Of a stretch of 64,000 nucleotides of DNA, positions 61,606 to 64,000 are shown piece by piece. The stretch's first letter is position 1. Each line of letters starts with the position of its first letter. Both the position numbers and the translations under genes were made by a program. The notes under the pieces are model-generated. The model worked only from the letters and a program-made list of their open reading frames with translations. It was not told the DNA's origin and did not search any database. This DNA comes from an uncultured Campylobacter sp. (lineage in GTDB: Bacteria > Campylobacterota > Campylobacteria > Campylobacterales > Campylobacteraceae), in NCBI RefSeq assembly GCF_937981295.1, contig NZ_CALJPC010000071.1, positions 129,033 to 193,032 on the forward strand, given 5' to 3'.

Positions 61606-63798
61606 TTATTTTATACCGTGTTTTACCCTGTCGTGTTCTTCGGCTTGCTTAGCGCTATTCCAGCTGTCTAAATCTCCTGTCAGATAGCCTGTTATTCTTC
61701 TAATTCTAGAAATATTATGACTTCCGCAAATTGGGCATTTATCATAAATTATTGCTTCTGTTCCGCAATCTCTGCATCTGTCAACTGGATGATTTATTGA
61801 ACCATAACCAATTCCAGAGTCCTTCATAACTTTTACAATTTTTAACATAACACCCATATTTTTTCGTGCTTCCCCATCTAATTCCACATAGGTAATATGT
61901 CCACCTTTTGTCAATTTATGAAATGGAGCTTCCTTTCTAATTTTATCAAAAAGGCTAATTTCCTTTTTTACATCAATATGAAATGAATTTACATAATAAT
62001 CCCTATCTGTGACATTTTTAATTACTCCAAATTCATCTCTATCAATACGTAAAAATCTTCCTGCCAAACTTTCTGCCGGAGTTGCCAAAATTGAATAATT
62101 CAAATGATACTTATCTCTAAATTCATCTGCAACTGCACCCATTTTTTCAATCGTATCATAAAGCACCTTATAAGCAACTTCACTTGTTCCGTGTTCTGCA
62201 TCAAATAAAGCATACATCGCATTTGCCCCTCCAACAAAACCAATTGAAAGAGAACCTGTATTTATCGCATCTCCAACTTCATCATTTCCATCTTTTTCTC
62301 CAAGCCCTTTCCATAAATTATTGCTTCTCATAAATGGAAATTGTTTTGCCAAAGCTGTTCTTTGGAAATTGTAACGTTCATAAAGTTGATCTCCAACTAA
62401 ATATGTTGCTTCAAGCACTCTTTTTTGAAATTCTTCTGTTAAAAGTTCAACTTTTTTATTATTTTTTTCTTCTTCATTCGCAAATTTTCCATCTTTTTCC
62501 ATTTCTGTAATCTCTTTTTCTACATTTTTTCTAGTCAAAATCGCAATTCTAGGGAAATTAATACTTGTAAAGGACAAATTACCACGTCCAAGGCTAGTTT
62601 TTTCACCATTTACATTTTCAAATACACGTGTTCGGCAACCCATTGTTGCGATTTCATATTTGTATCTTTCTGGATCATCCATTCTCCATTTTTCGTGTCT
62701 GTTAAATTCAGAATCCAGAAATACAAAGTTTGGAAATAATCTTCTGCTTGAAGTTTCACAAGACAATAATAACAAGTCAAAATTTGGTGTTTCAAAAAGT
62801 GATTTTTTATTTTCTGAATTATCGTCATAAGAAATTTTTTGTTTTTTTACAGTTTCCAAAATTCCATCAAAGTCGCTTCTAGCTAGTTCATAGTCATTGT
62901 CAGAATAATTAAGCCCTTCCTTTACCTTAAAAATTTGTATCGGAAAAATTGGAGTTTCATTTTTACCGAGTCCGCTTGATGTCGCCTTTAATAATTCACG
63001 GATAACCATTCTACCTTCTTCTGAGGTGTCAGTTCCATAATTTATTGAAGAAAAGACAACTTGATTTCCACCACGAGAGTGCATTGTGTTCAAATTATGT
63101 AAAAATCCTTCCATTGCTTGATAAGTTTCATTTTGAGTATCATCATAAGCCTCAACTAGCAATTTAATTAAATCATCTCTATTTATTTTAAAGTATTCTT
63201 CCAGTAATTTGATTTCATTTTCATTGCATTTAATTGAAGAAACATTTTTTTTCAAAAATTCTTTAGCATTTTTTTCATATTCTTGTGTAATTTCCACTCC
63301 ATTTTTTATTTCTACGAAGCTCAAAATTCTTCTTTTCAAGTGACGTCTAAACGATTTTAGCACACCTTTTGCCATATAGAAGTCAAATGCCGGTATTGCT
63401 TGTCCACCATGCTGTTCATTTTGATTTGTTTGAAAAATAATGGTAGCAAGTGTTGCATAAGTGGAAATACTTTGTGCTTCCCTAATGTAACCATGCTTAG
63501 TATAAAAACCATTTTCAAACATATCTGCCAAGTCATATTGCAGGCAAGTTGTAGTTTTACTGGAATAAAAATCCAAATCGTGAATATGAATAAGCCCTTT
63601 TTCATGAGCTTTTTTGAATCTTGGTGAAACTAAATTTTCCAAAGCGTAAATTTTTGATACTTCACTTGCAAATTTCATCATTTGTCCCGCTGGTGTCATT
63701 GAAGACATATTAGCATTTTCATTGCAAGTATCGTTGCTTTCAACATTCACTATTCCTGCTATTATATTTTTTAAATTTTCTGTTAATTGTGGTTGCAT
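61606..63798 (-). CDS. nrdD: Anaerobic ribonucleoside-triphosphate reductase NrdD
   Basis: Class III ribonucleotide reductase, 730 residues, oxygen-sensitive, making dNTPs from NTPs. The C-terminal zinc site CRDCGTEAIIYDKCPICG and the glycyl-radical loop RRITGYLTGDLDSWN are present. GGAGG lies before the ATG at 63798; an earlier in-frame start is less likely. The core is preceded by a short N-terminal part without a full ATP-cone, so allosteric control may be reduced; that is inference from the short N-terminus. Two NrdR-box-like palindromes lie upstream. Confidence 0.95.
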   Translation of the reverse strand: MQPQLTENLKNIIAGIVNVESNDTCNENANMSSMTPAGQMMKFASEVSKIYALENLVSPRFKKAHEKGLIHIHDLDFYSSKTTTCLQYDLADMFENGFYTKHGYIREAQSISTYATLATIIFQTNQNEQHGGQAIPAFDFYMAKGVLKSFRRHLKRRILSFVEIKNGVEITQEYEKNAKEFLKKNVSSIKCNENEIKLLEEYFKINRDDLIKLLVEAYDDTQNETYQAMEGFLHNLNTMHSRGGNQVVFSSINYGTDTSEEGRMVIRELLKATSSGLGKNETPIFPIQIFKVKEGLNYSDNDYELARSDFDGILETVKKQKISYDDNSENKKSLFETPNFDLLLLSCETSSRRLFPNFVFLDSEFNRHEKWRMDDPERYKYEIATMGCRTRVFENVNGEKTSLGRGNLSFTSINFPRIAILTRKNVEKEITEMEKDGKFANEEEKNNKKVELLTEEFQKRVLEATYLVGDQLYERYNFQRTALAKQFPFMRSNNLWKGLGEKDGNDEVGDAINTGSLSIGFVGGANAMYALFDAEHGTSEVAYKVLYDTIEKMGAVADEFRDKYHLNYSILATPAESLAGRFLRIDRDEFGVIKNVTDRDYYVNSFHIDVKKEISLFDKIRKEAPFHKLTKGGHITYVELDGEARKNMGVMLKIVKVMKDSGIGYGSINHPVDRCRDCGTEAIIYDKCPICGSHNISRIRRITGYLTGDLDSWNSAKQAEEHDRVKHGIK

Positions 63799-63907
63799 TT
63801 TTATTCCTCCCTTATTTTTACTTTCATACTTTTCCACTTTTCTGCAAACCATCAATTTCCCTTATCCCTCTAAACATATCTAATTCATTCAGGTTTTTTT
63901 ACCTAAA

Positions 63908-63923
63908 ACACTATATATTGTTT
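63908..63923 (-). promoter_or_regulatory. NrdR-box-like palindrome (proximal)
   Basis: ACACTATATATTGTTT closely matches the NrdR consensus ACACWATATWTTGTGT. It lies about 110 bases upstream of the nrdD ATG and 32 bases (three helical turns) from the second box, the spacing usual for NrdR operators. Confidence 0.65.
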
Positions 63924-63939
63924 TTATAACATAATGATA

Positions 63940-63955
63940 ACACAATATTTTGTGT
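63940..63955 (-). promoter_or_regulatory. NrdR-box-like palindrome (distal)
   Basis: ACACAATATTTTGTGT is a near-perfect NrdR box. A TATAAAA -10-like element on the minus strand lies between the two boxes, so a bound repressor would block the nrdDG promoter. Confidence 0.7.
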
Positions 63956-64000
63956 TTTTCAAGTTTCATAAAAAAAATATATAATTCCATAATTCCCCAT

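Overview
Most of the window (about 1 to 56,450) reads as chromosome of an epsilonproteobacterium of the genus Campylobacter, probably one of the higher-GC oral species of the C. gracilis / showae / rectus kind. That species guess is inference. The support is gene order and content recalled from C. jejuni: a nuo cluster in which nuoE and nuoF are replaced by two small Campylobacter-specific genes; trxB-trxA-yraN-hom-aminotransferase ... rsmI-rpmE-rsmE ... queD-queE-moaA ... ubiA / miaA in C. jejuni order; mlaA-mlaC-RND; mqnA; and malic enzyme-gltX-SurA-like.

From about 56,560-56,900 to the end the DNA changes abruptly. It becomes very AT-rich, prefers AAA/GAA/TTA codons, uses strong AGGAGG-type ribosome sites and encodes pyrG, a tandem DUF333 protein, guaA, nrdG and nrdD. 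These look Leptotrichia/Fusobacteria-like. C. jejuni carries accC after the SurA-like gene. The simplest reading is an assembly join between two oral bacteria, although a large transfer cannot be excluded from sequence alone.

Layout: 1-1,042 gene-free DNA; 1,043-3,927 molybdate genes (modE, modA, a Mop-like protein, modC) with no modB; 4,112-8,228 MlaA, MlaC and an RND exporter; 8,257 tRNA-Sec; 8,507-23,808 the conserved housekeeping block; 23,957-39,333 a 14-gene nuo cluster plus a trailing hypothetical gene; 39,507-43,817 phosphate transporter, AzlCD and a HemW-like radical SAM protein; 43,933-47,291 a low-GC island of small hypothetical genes including a clear Imm53 immunity protein; 47,595-56,406 DUF4197, gdhA, mqnA, a MliC-like lipoprotein, pncB, malic enzyme, gltX and a SurA-like chaperone; 56,967-63,798 the AT-rich foreign block.

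The most unusual feature is the hexamer RAATTY (AAATTT, AAATTC, GAATTT, GAATTC). Hand counts give about 30 in the first 1,020 gene-free bases and 14 in 300-360 bases of low-complexity inserts inside the RND exporter and NuoI. A random sequence would give about one per kilobase, and the conserved trxB gene has about two. In C. jejuni RAATTY is the CtsM methylation motif that marks DNA for natural transformation. Here it fills intergenic DNA and appears to have expanded into Asn-Ser-rich inserts in NuoI, NuoN, NuoG, QueE and the RND protein, including an exact 24-bp-period repeat in queE. Functionally, the respiratory genes (nuo, futalosine-pathway mqnA and a UbiA prenyltransferase) and the molybdenum/selenium genes (mod, moaA, selC) fit a microaerobic/anaerobic organism using formate dehydrogenase and other molybdoenzymes; that link is inference.
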